64,000 nt of DNA, from NCBI RefSeq assembly GCF_014324365.1, contig NZ_QEIG01000007.1:124001-188000 (forward strand). The letters run 5' to 3'. The stretch is from Algoriphagus sp. AK58 (GTDB lineage Bacteria; Bacteroidota; Bacteroidia; Cytophagales; Cyclobacteriaceae). The notes beneath the pieces are model-generated. The model searched no databases. It was not told the origin of the DNA and saw nothing but the letters and a program-made list of their open reading frames with translations. The translations under genes were made by a program, and so were the position numbers. Below, in pieces: positions 36,825-45,963 of the stretch (position 1 is its first letter; each line of letters begins with the position of its first letter).

Positions 36825-38672
36825 TTATTTTCCGAAGAATGCGTGAATGCTAGTTAAATCCAATTTCACAAAGGTTTTGTTCCCTGATGGTGAATAGTTT
36901 GGGTTTTGGCAGGCAAAAAGCTGACCAACCAAAGTTTCCATTTCTTGAGCTGTAAGCTTTTGTCCTTTTTTTAAGGAAGACTTACGGGAAAGAGATCGCG
37001 CAAGATTTTCTCTTTTATCCAAAGACAATTCGTTTTTGAAATTTTTAAACTGCTCGATCAAGCCCTCAAACAACTCTTTTTCATTTTTCACTTGCACATC
37101 TGCAGGCACTCCCTGAATCAGAACAGTGTCTTTTCCAAATTCTTCCACCACAAAACCTAAGCTATGCAATTCAGGCAGCATATCCATCACCAGAGAAAAA
37201 TCTGCGGGATTGAGGTAAAGGGTAGGAGGAAATAGGCATTGTTGTGATGCCCCTTGTGAGGTCTGTAATTGTTTGAAATATCGCTCATATAAGATCCGCT
37301 CATGAGCCATTTGTTGATCCACGATCAGCAGCCCGGTAGACATTTGGGCTACGATATAGCTGAGTTCTACCTGAAAGGTAGCGCCTGTGGCCTCTGGTTC
37401 TGGAGACGGGATCATCAACCGAGGTTCGTCCACCGAAGCTCTGCTCGGAAAAGTAAGAATCTCCTGATCTTCATCAGGTGAGGGTCGGTCAGGCTGTCCT
37501 TTTGGGATTTCGAAATTTCCTTCAAACAACCTTTCCCAGCCGGAAACCGAGGATTTTTTGAATTCTGGAGTATTGAATGTCTTGTAGCTATATTCCCGGT
37601 CTACCTGCACAGCTGTGTCCGGATTTTTGGTCCAATTTTCCTGAAAATTGACATCTACGCTGAAATCCAAGGCTGGCATCACATGGTGCGCACCCAAAGC
37701 CTGTTTGACTGCCGATCGGATGACCGCATAGACCGTACGTTCGTCGTCAAATTTGATTTCGGTCTTGGTAGGATGCACATTGATATCGATGTGGGCAGGG
37801 TCAATCTCCAAGAATAGAACATAAAATGGGTGTTGATCGGCGGGGATCAATCCCTCAAAGGCAGAGCTGACCGCATGGTGTAGGTAGCTGCTTTTGATAT
37901 ACCGGTTGTTGACAAAGAAAAACTGCTCCCCTCGGGTTTTCTTGGCATGTTCAGGTTTTCCGATATACCCTCTGACGTTGACATGCGGAGTCAGTTCTTC
38001 ACAGGGAACGAGCTGACCTTGGTAGGATTTTCCGAAGAGTCCGACTATTCTCTGGCTGAGTTTTCCCGGAGCGAGAGTATAGGTTTCAAGATCTTGTTGG
38101 TAGAGGGTAAATCCGATTTCTGGATAAGAAAGTGCTACCCGTTGAAACTCGTCCACGATATGGCGCATTTCCACAGGGTTGGACTTGAGGAAGTTTCTTC
38201 TTGCCGGCACATTGAAAAACAAGTTTTTCATCGCCACTGAGGTGCCGACTGGGGCAGAGACCGGCTCTTGTCTTTTCACTTCTGATCCTTCGATCTGAAT
38301 AAGGGTCCCCAGCTCTGAATGAGTTTGTCGGGTTTTCAATTCCACCTGAGCTACCGCCGCTATCGAGGCCAATGCTTCACCACGGAATCCAAAGGTCCGG
38401 ATTGCAAATAGATCTTGAGAAGTGCGGATTTTGGAGGTGGCATGGCGCTCAAAACTCATTCGGGCATCAGTGGGAGACATGCCTTTGCCATTGTCAATGA
38501 CCTGAATTAATTGCTTGCCGGCATCCTTTACAATCACTTGTACTTGGGTTGCGCCCGCATCAACGGCATTTTCCAAAAGCTCTTTGAGGGCCGAAGCGGG
38601 CCGCTGTACCACTTCTCCTGCTGCAATCTGATTGGCGATTGCGTCGGGGAGAAGCTGGATGATATCACTCAT
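36825..38672 (-). CDS. mutL: DNA mismatch repair protein MutL
   Basis: 615 aa. The N-terminal GHKL ATPase motifs are complete: IAAGEVVQRPASALKELLENAVDAG, VIDNGKGM, HATSKI and TFGFRGEALASIAAV. The C-terminal dimerisation domain (about 430-615) contains VDQQMAHERILYERYF at the place where endonuclease MutLs have DQHAxxE, and ends in LFACQNPNYSPSGNKTF. It couples MutS mismatch recognition to strand processing. The start overlaps the downstream-reading small membrane gene by 4 bases, and the rhomboid genes follow without a gap. Confidence 0.95.
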   Translation of the reverse strand: MSDIIQLLPDAIANQIAAGEVVQRPASALKELLENAVDAGATQVQVIVKDAGKQLIQVIDNGKGMSPTDARMSFERHATSKIRTSQDLFAIRTFGFRGEALASIAAVAQVELKTRQTHSELGTLIQIEGSEVKRQEPVSAPVGTSVAMKNLFFNVPARRNFLKSNPVEMRHIVDEFQRVALSYPEIGFTLYQQDLETYTLAPGKLSQRIVGLFGKSYQGQLVPCEELTPHVNVRGYIGKPEHAKKTRGEQFFFVNNRYIKSSYLHHAVSSAFEGLIPADQHPFYVLFLEIDPAHIDINVHPTKTEIKFDDERTVYAVIRSAVKQALGAHHVMPALDFSVDVNFQENWTKNPDTAVQVDREYSYKTFNTPEFKKSSVSGWERLFEGNFEIPKGQPDRPSPDEDQEILTFPSRASVDEPRLMIPSPEPEATGATFQVELSYIVAQMSTGLLIVDQQMAHERILYERYFKQLQTSQGASQQCLFPPTLYLNPADFSLVMDMLPELHSLGFVVEEFGKDTVLIQGVPADVQVKNEKELFEGLIEQFKNFKNELSLDKRENLARSLSRKSSLKKGQKLTAQEMETLVGQLFACQNPNYSPSGNKTFVKLDLTSIHAFFGK

Positions 38673-39061
38673 TTTTTCCCTTTCTTTTTGAATCTAAAAA
38701 AGAAATACACCCCTCCCACGATCAAAGCAAAATAAGTCAGGTAGGTAAAAATCTCCGGGCCTATATAGATGTAGCCAAAAGCTGCCGAGATCATCCCAAA
38801 AAACAAAAGCGTCCGAATCATTGCGGTAGAATTGAACACAGACGTGTCGCGTGGCTTTATTCCCCGGTAGGATGAAAACGAACCCCGGATAGATGCTCCA
38901 TATCCTTGGGAATTTTCCCCACTGAGTAGCCCTTCCTCCTCAAGCTCCTTCTTAATTCTCGACGTACGCTCCTCGATCTCCTCCTTGACTGGATCGTAAT
39001 ACCTCGGCTTGATGGCAAATCGCTGGGGTGAAGAAGTTTTAAATATCGAAGGGAATTTCAT
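38669..39061 (-). CDS. Small membrane protein of unknown function
   Basis: 130 aa from the ATG at 39061 (MKFPSIFKTSSPQRF); another ATG lies 10 codons upstream. The N-terminal half is charged and probably cytoplasmic (YYDPVKEEIEERTSRIKKELEEEGL, helical). The C-terminal half has two transmembrane helices (MIRTLLFFGMISAAFGYIYI and FTYLTYFALIVGGVYFFF) and a lysine-rich end. It overlaps mutL by 4 bases and so is translationally coupled to it. I do not recognise the family beyond a Bacteroidota hypothetical. Confidence 0.8.
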   Translation of the reverse strand: MKFPSIFKTSSPQRFAIKPRYYDPVKEEIEERTSRIKKELEEEGLLSGENSQGYGASIRGSFSSYRGIKPRDTSVFNSTAMIRTLLFFGMISAAFGYIYIGPEIFTYLTYFALIVGGVYFFFRFKKKGKK

Positions 39062-39322
39062 AACTGATTCAAATTTTTCGGAAAGGAGCACGTTTTCATC
39101 AAACGAAATTGACTTGGGCGATCACCAACCGATCATCAGATTTCTTGGCAATTTAACCCCCTTAAACGATTAATGTTACCCAATCTTTAGTATCTTGTTT
39201 AGCAATGATCCCATTTCCAATGCATTTTCGGCGACTAGGGACATTGATTTTGGCAGAAAAAGCCTAATCGTCGCTTGGACAAATTTACTTCAAAAGTTAA
39301 GGAATTAAAACCATTCTCGGTC

Positions 39323-42265
39323 ATGAGTACAAAGCATTGGAGAATCTTATCCTTGGTCCTGTTAATCGGTCTTTTTTCTTCGGGAAAATCCGACCCTTTT
39401 GTGGCCAATGAGGATCCATTGGAAAGTAAAGATGACCAATTACAGCTCAATTGGGTAGACAGTGTATTCAATGCCCTTACTTTTGAAGACAGGTTGGGAC
39501 AACTTTTCATGGTTGCTGCGTATTCCAACAAAGACCAAAAGCATGTGGATGAAATCAGTAAGTTGGTCAGAGAGGAAAATCTCGGAGGACTCATCTTTTT
39601 CCAAGGCGGTCCCAATCGGCAAGCCCGGCTTACTAATTATTACCAAGCCCAAGCCAAGACTCCGCTGATGATAGCCATGGATGCGGAGTGGGGAATAGGG
39701 ATGCGTTTGGACTCGGTGTGGAATTTCCCAAAGGCAATGACCCTTGGAGCCATTCAGGATCCTAAGTTGATTTATGAAATGGGAAGCGAAATCGCCAGGC
39801 AGTTTAAGGAGCTTGGGATGCATGTCAATTTTGCTCCAGTCGTGGATGTCAACTCCAACCCGCAGAATCCGGTGATTGGTTATCGGGCTTTTGGTGAAAA
39901 CAAAGATATGGTCACCCAACGTGCTGTAGCCTATATGAAAGGGCTCCAAGACAATGGAATCATTGCCAATGCCAAGCATTTTCCTGGCCATGGGGATACC
40001 GAGAGTGACAGCCATTACACCCTTCCGGTCATCAAGCATGCCGAGAAAAGGATCTGGGATGTGGACCTGTATCCTTATCAGGAGCTTTTCAGAGAAAATC
40101 TGATGTCCGTAATGGTCGCTCATCTCAATGTGCCCAGCCTGGACAATGGATCCAATATCCCTACGAGTCTATCTAAACCAGTGGTGACAGACCTGCTTCA
40201 AAACCGGATGAATTTCCAGGGATTGATTTTCACAGATGCGCTGAACATGAAAGGGGTGGCAAATTTCAGCCGTCCTGGAGAAGTGGATCTAAAAGCCCTT
40301 CTTGCAGGTAATGACGTGCTGCTTTATTCACAGGATGTCCCTAAGGCAAAAGCCTTGATCAAAGATGCAGTGGCTCAAGGCGTAATCAGTGAAAACGAGA
40401 TCAACCGAAGGGTAAAAAAAGTCCTTAAAGCAAAGTATTGGGCAGGATTAAATGAGTATAAGCCAATTGATACCTACAAGATTTCGGAACGTCTCAATAC
40501 AGAAAAGACCAAGGAAGTAATCGAAAAATTGTATGCGGATGCCCTTACCGTTGCCTCCAATAAGGATGATTTGCTCCCATTCAAGCATCTTGACTTGACT
40601 AGATTTGCCAGTCTGACCATTGGAGACGAGGGTAGAGACTTCAGCCAATACCTGAATAAATACACCAAGGTGGATCATTTCAGTATTCCTAAAGCTTCGG
40701 GAGAATCGGCGCATTATAATCTGATGAAGCAGTTGGAAGATTACGATGTAGTGATCGTAGGACTGATGGGAGTAACCAATAGTCCGCAACGTGCTTTTGG
40801 AATAGCTCCCGGTGACATCCAATTGATCCAGAATCTGGAGAAAAGGCAAAAAGTGGCTACCGTTCTTTTTGGCAATGCCTACGCTGCCAAAGCCTTGGAA
40901 GGATTTGGCAATGTGGTTTTGGCCTATGAAAACACCGCAATGACTCAGCAACTCGCTCCACAGATTCTATTTGGTGGCAGGCCCGGAAAAGGGATTTTGC
41001 CGGTAACGGTTAGTGGGCAATTTTCTCACGGTGTCGGAGGTTATTTGGCTGGCCTAAACCGTCTCTCCTACGGGGTAGCCGAAAGTGTAGGACTGGACAG
41101 TAAAAAGCTGGATAAAATCGACGAAGTGGCTGAGAAAATGATGCAAATTCAGGCCGCTCCTGGTGCCAATGTGTTAGTAGTCAAAAATGGAAAGGTAGTT
41201 TTTGAGCGATCCTATGGTTATTTGGATTACAGGAAGTCTGCTCCAGTTACTCCGGAAACAGTCTATGACCTTGCCTCTATTACCAAAGTTTTGGCTACAA
41301 CACAAGCGGCTATGTTCCTACACAGTCGTGGGGAATTGGACATGAATAAAACCTTGGGTGACTATCTGCCGGAATTGAAGGGAACCAATAAAGCCAATTT
41401 GGTCCTGAAAGATGTCATGGCCCACGAAGCAGGGCTCAAGGCATTTATCCCGCACTACGTCAACACCGTTCAGTCCGGACAATGGAAACCAAGTTACTAT
41501 CAAGCCAGCCAAAACCCCGGTTTTAGCAGACCTGTGTCCAATGATATGTATGCCATGGATGGTCTCAGAGACAGCATTTGGCATTGGACGGTGAAATCCG
41601 AACTGCTGCCCAAGCCCAACAAATATGTCTACTCTGACCTGACCATGTACTTTATGCAGGCAGTGATCGAGCGCATTGTCCGTCAGCCTTTGGATGAGTT
41701 TTTGGATCAAAACTTCTATGCTCCATTGGGGCTGAACACACTGACCTTCAATCCTTTCCAGAAAATGCCGTTGGAACGGATCGCCCCTACAGAGAATGAT
41801 GTGGCTTTCAGAAAAAGACAAATACAGGGATATGTCCACGATCCCGGGGCAGCGATGTACGGAGGAGTGGCCGGTCACGCAGGACTGTTCGGTACGGCTA
41901 ATGACCTGGCTGTCATGATGCAGCTGATGCTCAATAAAGGGGCTTATGGGGAAATCTCACTCATCAAACCGGAAACTATTGAAGCCTTCACCAAACGTCA
42001 GTCTCATATGAGCAGAAGGGGCTGGGGATGGGATAAACCCGAACCGGAAAAAGGAAAAGGAGGCTCAGCCGGAAAATTAGCCCCAAAAAGTACTTTTGGG
42101 CACACCGGATTTACGGGCACCTGCGTCTGGGCTGATCCTGAAAATGACCTGATCTATGTTTTCCTCTCCAATCGGGTTTATCCAGATGGGGGAAATAACA
42201 AACTTCTTGACGCCGGAATCCGCACTCAAATCCATGATTTGATCTACGAGGCGATGGAGAATTGA
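39323..42265 (+). CDS. GH3 beta-N-acetylglucosaminidase fused to serine hydrolase
   Basis: 980 aa from the ATG at 39323 (MSTKHWRILSLVLLIG), with a signal-like N-terminus. Residues about 45-560 are GH3 (NagZ-like): NFAPVVDVN, the catalytic His/Asp loop AKHFPGHGDTESDSH and nucleophile Asp in FTDALNMKGV, then the GH3 C-terminal domain. Residues about 600-980 are a class C beta-lactamase-type serine hydrolase with SxxK (SITK), YSD and a HTGFTG box. The combination suggests periplasmic muropeptide trimming, with glucosamine release and peptidase or esterase activity in one chain. The split of activities is inference. Confidence 0.9.
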   Translation: MSTKHWRILSLVLLIGLFSSGKSDPFVANEDPLESKDDQLQLNWVDSVFNALTFEDRLGQLFMVAAYSNKDQKHVDEISKLVREENLGGLIFFQGGPNRQARLTNYYQAQAKTPLMIAMDAEWGIGMRLDSVWNFPKAMTLGAIQDPKLIYEMGSEIARQFKELGMHVNFAPVVDVNSNPQNPVIGYRAFGENKDMVTQRAVAYMKGLQDNGIIANAKHFPGHGDTESDSHYTLPVIKHAEKRIWDVDLYPYQELFRENLMSVMVAHLNVPSLDNGSNIPTSLSKPVVTDLLQNRMNFQGLIFTDALNMKGVANFSRPGEVDLKALLAGNDVLLYSQDVPKAKALIKDAVAQGVISENEINRRVKKVLKAKYWAGLNEYKPIDTYKISERLNTEKTKEVIEKLYADALTVASNKDDLLPFKHLDLTRFASLTIGDEGRDFSQYLNKYTKVDHFSIPKASGESAHYNLMKQLEDYDVVIVGLMGVTNSPQRAFGIAPGDIQLIQNLEKRQKVATVLFGNAYAAKALEGFGNVVLAYENTAMTQQLAPQILFGGRPGKGILPVTVSGQFSHGVGGYLAGLNRLSYGVAESVGLDSKKLDKIDEVAEKMMQIQAAPGANVLVVKNGKVVFERSYGYLDYRKSAPVTPETVYDLASITKVLATTQAAMFLHSRGELDMNKTLGDYLPELKGTNKANLVLKDVMAHEAGLKAFIPHYVNTVQSGQWKPSYYQASQNPGFSRPVSNDMYAMDGLRDSIWHWTVKSELLPKPNKYVYSDLTMYFMQAVIERIVRQPLDEFLDQNFYAPLGLNTLTFNPFQKMPLERIAPTENDVAFRKRQIQGYVHDPGAAMYGGVAGHAGLFGTANDLAVMMQLMLNKGAYGEISLIKPETIEAFTKRQSHMSRRGWGWDKPEPEKGKGGSAGKLAPKSTFGHTGFTGTCVWADPENDLIYVFLSNRVYPDGGNNKLLDAGIRTQIHDLIYEAMEN

Positions 42266-42335
42266 GAATTGTCTCCATTATTGTTAAAATCGTAATTTTC
42301 ATGGTTTTGCCAGGGATTAGAACTAAATTTTGGTG

Positions 42336-42375
42336 GAGGCAAGGAAGTTAGGAGGTAAGGAAGTTTGGAAGCTAT
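42336..42375. repeat. Degenerate 8-bp periodic repeat
   Basis: Five consecutive octamers (GAGGCAAG, GAAGTTAG, GAGGTAAG, GAAGTTTG, GAAGCTAT) lie in the convergent gap between the GH3 fusion and the OmpA lipoprotein. Period and purine bias are clear. No function can be assigned. Confidence 0.5.
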
Positions 42376-42419
42376 TTGTCCCAAAACAATCAAGTTTCCT
42401 TTCAGAATTTGAGAAATTA

Positions 42420-42457
42420 AAAATGCCATTTAGATCAAGCATCTAAATGGCATTTTT
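42420..42457. terminator. Bidirectional terminator between convergent genes
   Basis: AAAATGCCATTTAGAT (42420-42435) pairs perfectly with ATCTAAATGGCATTTT (42441-42456) around a 5-base loop, with A and T runs on the two sides. It can therefore stop both the GH3 transcript and the OmpA-lipoprotein transcript. Confidence 0.85.
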
Positions 42458-42540
42458 AATTTAATCAGCTATTTCTTTCTGCAAAAGAATCTTTCTTTCA
42501 GGAATCTTTTGTCTTGCATCTAGCCTCTTGATTCTAATTT

Positions 42541-44472
42541 TTATTCCTTGATCTCGATCACCTTAAACTCGGTTCGTCGGTTCACCTGATGCTCCTCCTC
42601 GGTCTTGGCATCTTTGATGATCAGCTGGGTTTCTCCATAGCCTTTGGCCACCAATCGCTCGGCAGCTATACCTTGGGACACGATGTAATCCACGGCGGAT
42701 TGGGCTCTTCTCTGGGAGAGACTTAGGTTGTAGGCATCACTCGATCTGGCGTCTGTATGTGAGCTGAGTTCGATTCGGATGGCAGGGTTGTCTTTCAGGA
42801 TTTTCACCAGTTTATCCAATTCCAGGGCTGCATCAGGACGAATATCCGCTTTGTCCAAGTCGTAATAAATGTTGTCCAACACAATCGCTTTTTCCAAGAT
42901 CAGCTGATCCAAGATAATCGTAGTATCCAAGGTTACGTTGGTTACATCCTGGATAAGCGTAGTGGGATCCGGGGTTTTGCCTTTGGTGGTATAAGGGATA
43001 GACTTGGAGAAATAGCCACTTTTGGAAGCGATGATCGTATAATCCTGATCAGGCGCCATGGTGAATCGTACCCTTCCCTGTGCATTGGAGAAATCGCCCC
43101 CTTGTTGCTTATTGTCAGCCCCGTAGAGTACCACTCTAGTTTGAGGTAATACCGCCTCGCTTCCATCTGCTTTTTCTTCTTTGGTAAAGACATTCAACAG
43201 AACATTTACGATTTTCGGCTTAGGAGTTTTGTCCTCGAAAAAGTAAATGTCATCATCTCCGACACCACCTTCACGGTTGGAGGAAATGAATCCTGCTTTG
43301 GGATATTCTGTAAAGAAGATCCCGAAGTCATCGTCTTTGCTATTGAAGTTTTGACCCAGATTTTTGATCACTTGAGTTCCTGACTCATCTTTTTCAGCCA
43401 CGAAGAGGTCAAGTTTCCCATATCCCGGATGACCATCTGAGGCAAAAAAGAATTTTCCGTCTCGGGTAGGTCTTGGAAACATCTCGTTTCCGGGAGTATT
43501 AATGGTAGGGCCCAGATTTACCGCATTCCCAAAATCACCATTCGCTAATTTGGTTGCTTTATATAGATCTATTCCTCCAAATCCTCCAGGTCTATTGGAA
43601 GCAAAGTAAAGTTCAGATCCATCAGGGCTAAAGGCAGGGGTGGAATTCCACCAAAATTCATCCTCATTTACAGGCATCCATATAGGTTGCGTAAATCCCG
43701 CACCTCGGAAATAGGACACGAAAAGAGCCACATCCGGAAGATCCTTGGAAGAAGTGGAGTTTCCTCGAGCATAAATGATCGTATTCCCATCAGGACTGAT
43801 GGCGATAGCTGCCTGATTCAAACCTTCCTCATTTTTAAATTCGGGTAATGCCTGCACACCCGACACGTCTACTTTCAATCCATCCGCTCTTGTCCGGAAG
43901 AGCTTGTGGTAAGGTGTCCCAGTAGCGGGATAGATTCCGGAAGCCTGTCTTCCTGACGTGAAATAAAGAAAATCCTCACTCAATACCGGTGCATAATCTG
44001 CTCCCTGTGTATTCAGTTCCTTAAAGTTGACCAAAACATGATTTGGCCAATAGTCAGCAATTCCTTCGGCAAGTTTGATGGATTCGATTTCTCGCTGGAC
44101 TCTTGCCAGAAGGGCTTCGTCTGAAGTATATTGTTTTGAAGCTTCAAAGGCCTTTTGAGCTTCCTCATTTTTTTGTTGGGCTTTTAAGCTTTGTCCCAAA
44201 AAGAAGTATGTATTGAAACTAGGCTCTTGCTCGACCACTTGGCGATAGTAGGGTTCAGCTTTTTCGATCCTGTTGGAAAGTCGGTAGCTTTCCGCTACTA
44301 CCTGATTGGCTTTTAAATCGGTGGAGTCCTGAGCCAAAATCTGTCCAAAAGTGTAGATGGCATACTGATATTGCCCTGAGAGAAATTGATCATTTCCTTT
44401 TTCCAATAGGCTTTTGCAACTGCCTAGGAAGAGTAGAAGTAAAACTGCTATCGGCAAAAAAGTCTGTTTCAT
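42541..44472 (-). CDS. PorE-like OmpA-family lipoprotein (TPR, PD40 propeller, OmpA domain)
   Basis: 643 aa. Lipobox Cys19 in FLGSCKS. Residues about 22-130 are TPR-like helices. Residues about 160-420 are WD40-like PD40 blades (SPDGNTIIYA, SPDGSELYFASNRPGG, RDGKFFFASDGHPG, FISSNREGGVGDDDIYFF). About 430-515 is a carboxypeptidase-regulatory-like domain, and about 535-643 is an OmpA peptidoglycan-binding domain (NIYYDLDKADIRPDA, HTDARSSDAYNLSLSQRRA). This domain order is that of PorE, the type IX secretion component that bridges outer membrane and peptidoglycan. Orthology versus a paralogue cannot be decided here. Confidence 0.82.
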   Translation of the reverse strand: MKQTFLPIAVLLLLFLGSCKSLLEKGNDQFLSGQYQYAIYTFGQILAQDSTDLKANQVVAESYRLSNRIEKAEPYYRQVVEQEPSFNTYFFLGQSLKAQQKNEEAQKAFEASKQYTSDEALLARVQREIESIKLAEGIADYWPNHVLVNFKELNTQGADYAPVLSEDFLYFTSGRQASGIYPATGTPYHKLFRTRADGLKVDVSGVQALPEFKNEEGLNQAAIAISPDGNTIIYARGNSTSSKDLPDVALFVSYFRGAGFTQPIWMPVNEDEFWWNSTPAFSPDGSELYFASNRPGGFGGIDLYKATKLANGDFGNAVNLGPTINTPGNEMFPRPTRDGKFFFASDGHPGYGKLDLFVAEKDESGTQVIKNLGQNFNSKDDDFGIFFTEYPKAGFISSNREGGVGDDDIYFFEDKTPKPKIVNVLLNVFTKEEKADGSEAVLPQTRVVLYGADNKQQGGDFSNAQGRVRFTMAPDQDYTIIASKSGYFSKSIPYTTKGKTPDPTTLIQDVTNVTLDTTIILDQLILEKAIVLDNIYYDLDKADIRPDAALELDKLVKILKDNPAIRIELSSHTDARSSDAYNLSLSQRRAQSAVDYIVSQGIAAERLVAKGYGETQLIIKDAKTEEEHQVNRRTEFKVIEIKE

Positions 44473-44509
44473 CGGGCACTGGTTGAAGTCTGTCTGTGAA
44501 TATTACTAA

Positions 44510-44998
44510 TTAATTTGGAAAATATTTGTTTAGCCAACTATTTCGAACAGGCTGCCATAAATTTTGAAGATCGGCTTTAATACGAATCATGGGGTTGATA
44601 ACCTCCTGCTCTTGGTTAAGTTCTCCTGTCTGTACTTTGCTCCTCAGTCCCAAGGCCGGAAACACTTTCAAGTCTCCCTCAGAATTTCGCACACTTATTT
44701 TTCCTTGGTCTGTGAGGTTTACGCCCAGGAGGGATTCTAATTCCCGAAGAGCCTTGACCGAACTATCGATAGAGCAACCGCTGGCACCAAGCCCACTTTC
44801 ATCCACAGCCAGTACCAGAATTTGCTCATTTAGAATGTCAAATGAGGTAGGCATTCCATTGCCATGGGTATTCCAGCCTTCACAAAACCTTTCTAACCGT
44901 TTTCTGACAAGTTCGATCTCTTTCTCAGTAAGCTTACGCTCAGACTGATACACCCATACTCTCGAATTCTCTGGTAATTGCTCAAATGGAAGGTACAT
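44510..44998 (-). CDS. Conserved hypothetical protein
   Basis: 162 aa from the ATG at 44998 (MYLPFEQLPENSRVWVYQSER); the longer frame above it is leader. The sequence is soluble, alpha/beta in character, with HGNGMPTSFDILNEQILVLAVDESGLGASGCSIDSSV and a polar C-terminus. Homologues in Bacteroidota databases are often labelled ABC transporter ATPase, but no Walker A or signature motif is present, so that label is not supported. It follows the iron-sulfur gene pair on the same strand, after a terminator-like hairpin. Confidence 0.75.
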   Translation of the reverse strand: MYLPFEQLPENSRVWVYQSERKLTEKEIELVRKRLERFCEGWNTHGNGMPTSFDILNEQILVLAVDESGLGASGCSIDSSVKALRELESLLGVNLTDQGKISVRNSEGDLKVFPALGLRSKVQTGELNQEQEVINPMIRIKADLQNLWQPVRNSWLNKYFPN

Positions 44999-45017
44999 AG
45001 TTTGAAATAATGGTTCA

Positions 45018-45052
45018 AAGAAAAACCCTTTCTGCATAACGGCAAAAAGGGT
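45018..45052 (-). terminator. Terminator-like hairpin after the iron-sulfur genes
   Basis: Read on the minus strand, ACCCTTT (45052-45046) pairs with AAAGGGT (45031-45025) and is followed by a T-rich stretch. It lies just before the conserved hypothetical gene and could limit read-through. Confidence 0.55.
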
Positions 45053-45076
45053 CGATTTGATTCAATTACATGGAAG

Positions 45077-45868
45077 TTAAATACCCATGTCCTTGGCAAT
45101 CATCTCTGCCAGGTCATAGACTTTGACCTCAGCTTCTCGTTCCTTGTTTTTGACCCCATCGGTCATCATGGTCAGGCAGAAGGGACATCCCACTGCAATC
45201 GCCTGAGCCCCGGTAGCCAAAGCCTCTTCGGTTCGTTCGATATTGATGTCTTTTTTTCCTGCTTCCGGCTCTTTAAACATTTGAGCGCCGCCCGCCCCAC
45301 AGCACAGACCTTTGGTTCGGCATCTTTTCATTTCGACCAACTCTACATCAAGTGCTTTGATGACTTCACGGGGAGCCTCATATACATCATTGGCACGTCC
45401 GAGGTAGCAGGAATCATGGAAGGTGATTTTTTTACCTTTAAACTCACCTCCGCCTTGAAGTCGGACTTTTCCTTCGTTGATGAGCTGCTGCAGAAACTGG
45501 GAATGGTGGATTACCTCATAATTCCCTCCTAATGCTGGGTATTCGTTTTTGATGGTATTGAAGCAGTGAGGGCAAGCGGTCACGACTTTTTTGACCTCGT
45601 AGCCATTCATCACCTGAATATTGGCTACCGCTTGCATCTGGAAAAGAAACTCATTCCCTGCACGTCTGGCAGGATCACCGGTACAAGTCTCTTCAGGCCC
45701 AAGCACCGCAAAGCTGACGCCGACTTTATTCAATATTTTTACAAAAGCCTGGGTGACTGCTTTGTAGCGCTCATCAAAAGAGCCGGCGCAACCCACCCAA
45801 AAAAGCACTTCGGGAGTTTGGCCATTTGAGGCCATTTCGGCCATTGTGGGAACTTTATAGGTAGACAT
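45077..45868 (-). CDS. CCG-domain (HdrB/HdrD-like) iron-sulfur protein
   Basis: 263 aa soluble protein with two cysteine-rich CCG-type domains: VGCAGSFDERY...CTGD...TACPHCFNTIKNEYP, then DSCYLGRAND...CRTKGLCCGAGGAQMF...GCPFCLTMM. Such domains bind the noncubane 4Fe-4S cluster of heterodisulfide reductase HdrB/HdrD and occur in GlpC and LutA-type proteins. It follows, 95 bases downstream, a membrane iron-sulfur protein with which it likely forms a quinone- or menaquinone-linked electron-transfer complex. The electron acceptor is unknown. Confidence 0.88.
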   Translation of the reverse strand: MSTYKVPTMAEMASNGQTPEVLFWVGCAGSFDERYKAVTQAFVKILNKVGVSFAVLGPEETCTGDPARRAGNEFLFQMQAVANIQVMNGYEVKKVVTACPHCFNTIKNEYPALGGNYEVIHHSQFLQQLINEGKVRLQGGGEFKGKKITFHDSCYLGRANDVYEAPREVIKALDVELVEMKRCRTKGLCCGAGGAQMFKEPEAGKKDINIERTEEALATGAQAIAVGCPFCLTMMTDGVKNKEREAEVKVYDLAEMIAKDMGI

Positions 45869-45871
45869 TTT

Positions 45872-45963
45872 TTAGATTTTAGACGTTAGACACAAGACGC
45901 TAGAGACAAGAAAAAGAGAAGGTATTTCCATCGGATTTCCGTCATCTGGCATCTGACATTTTC
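45872..45963. repeat. Degenerate 7-bp periodic repeats between the iron-sulfur genes
   Basis: 45872-45913 is six heptamers (TTAGATT, TTAGACG, TTAGACA, CAAGACG, CTAGAGA, CAAGAAA). 45943-45963 is three more (CATCTGG, CATCTGA, CATTTTC). The repeats fill nearly the whole intergenic gap. Their role is unknown. Confidence 0.55.

Noticed and set aside
44510-44998. ABC transporter ATPase
   Set aside because: No Walker A, Walker B or signature motif is present despite database labels for this family.
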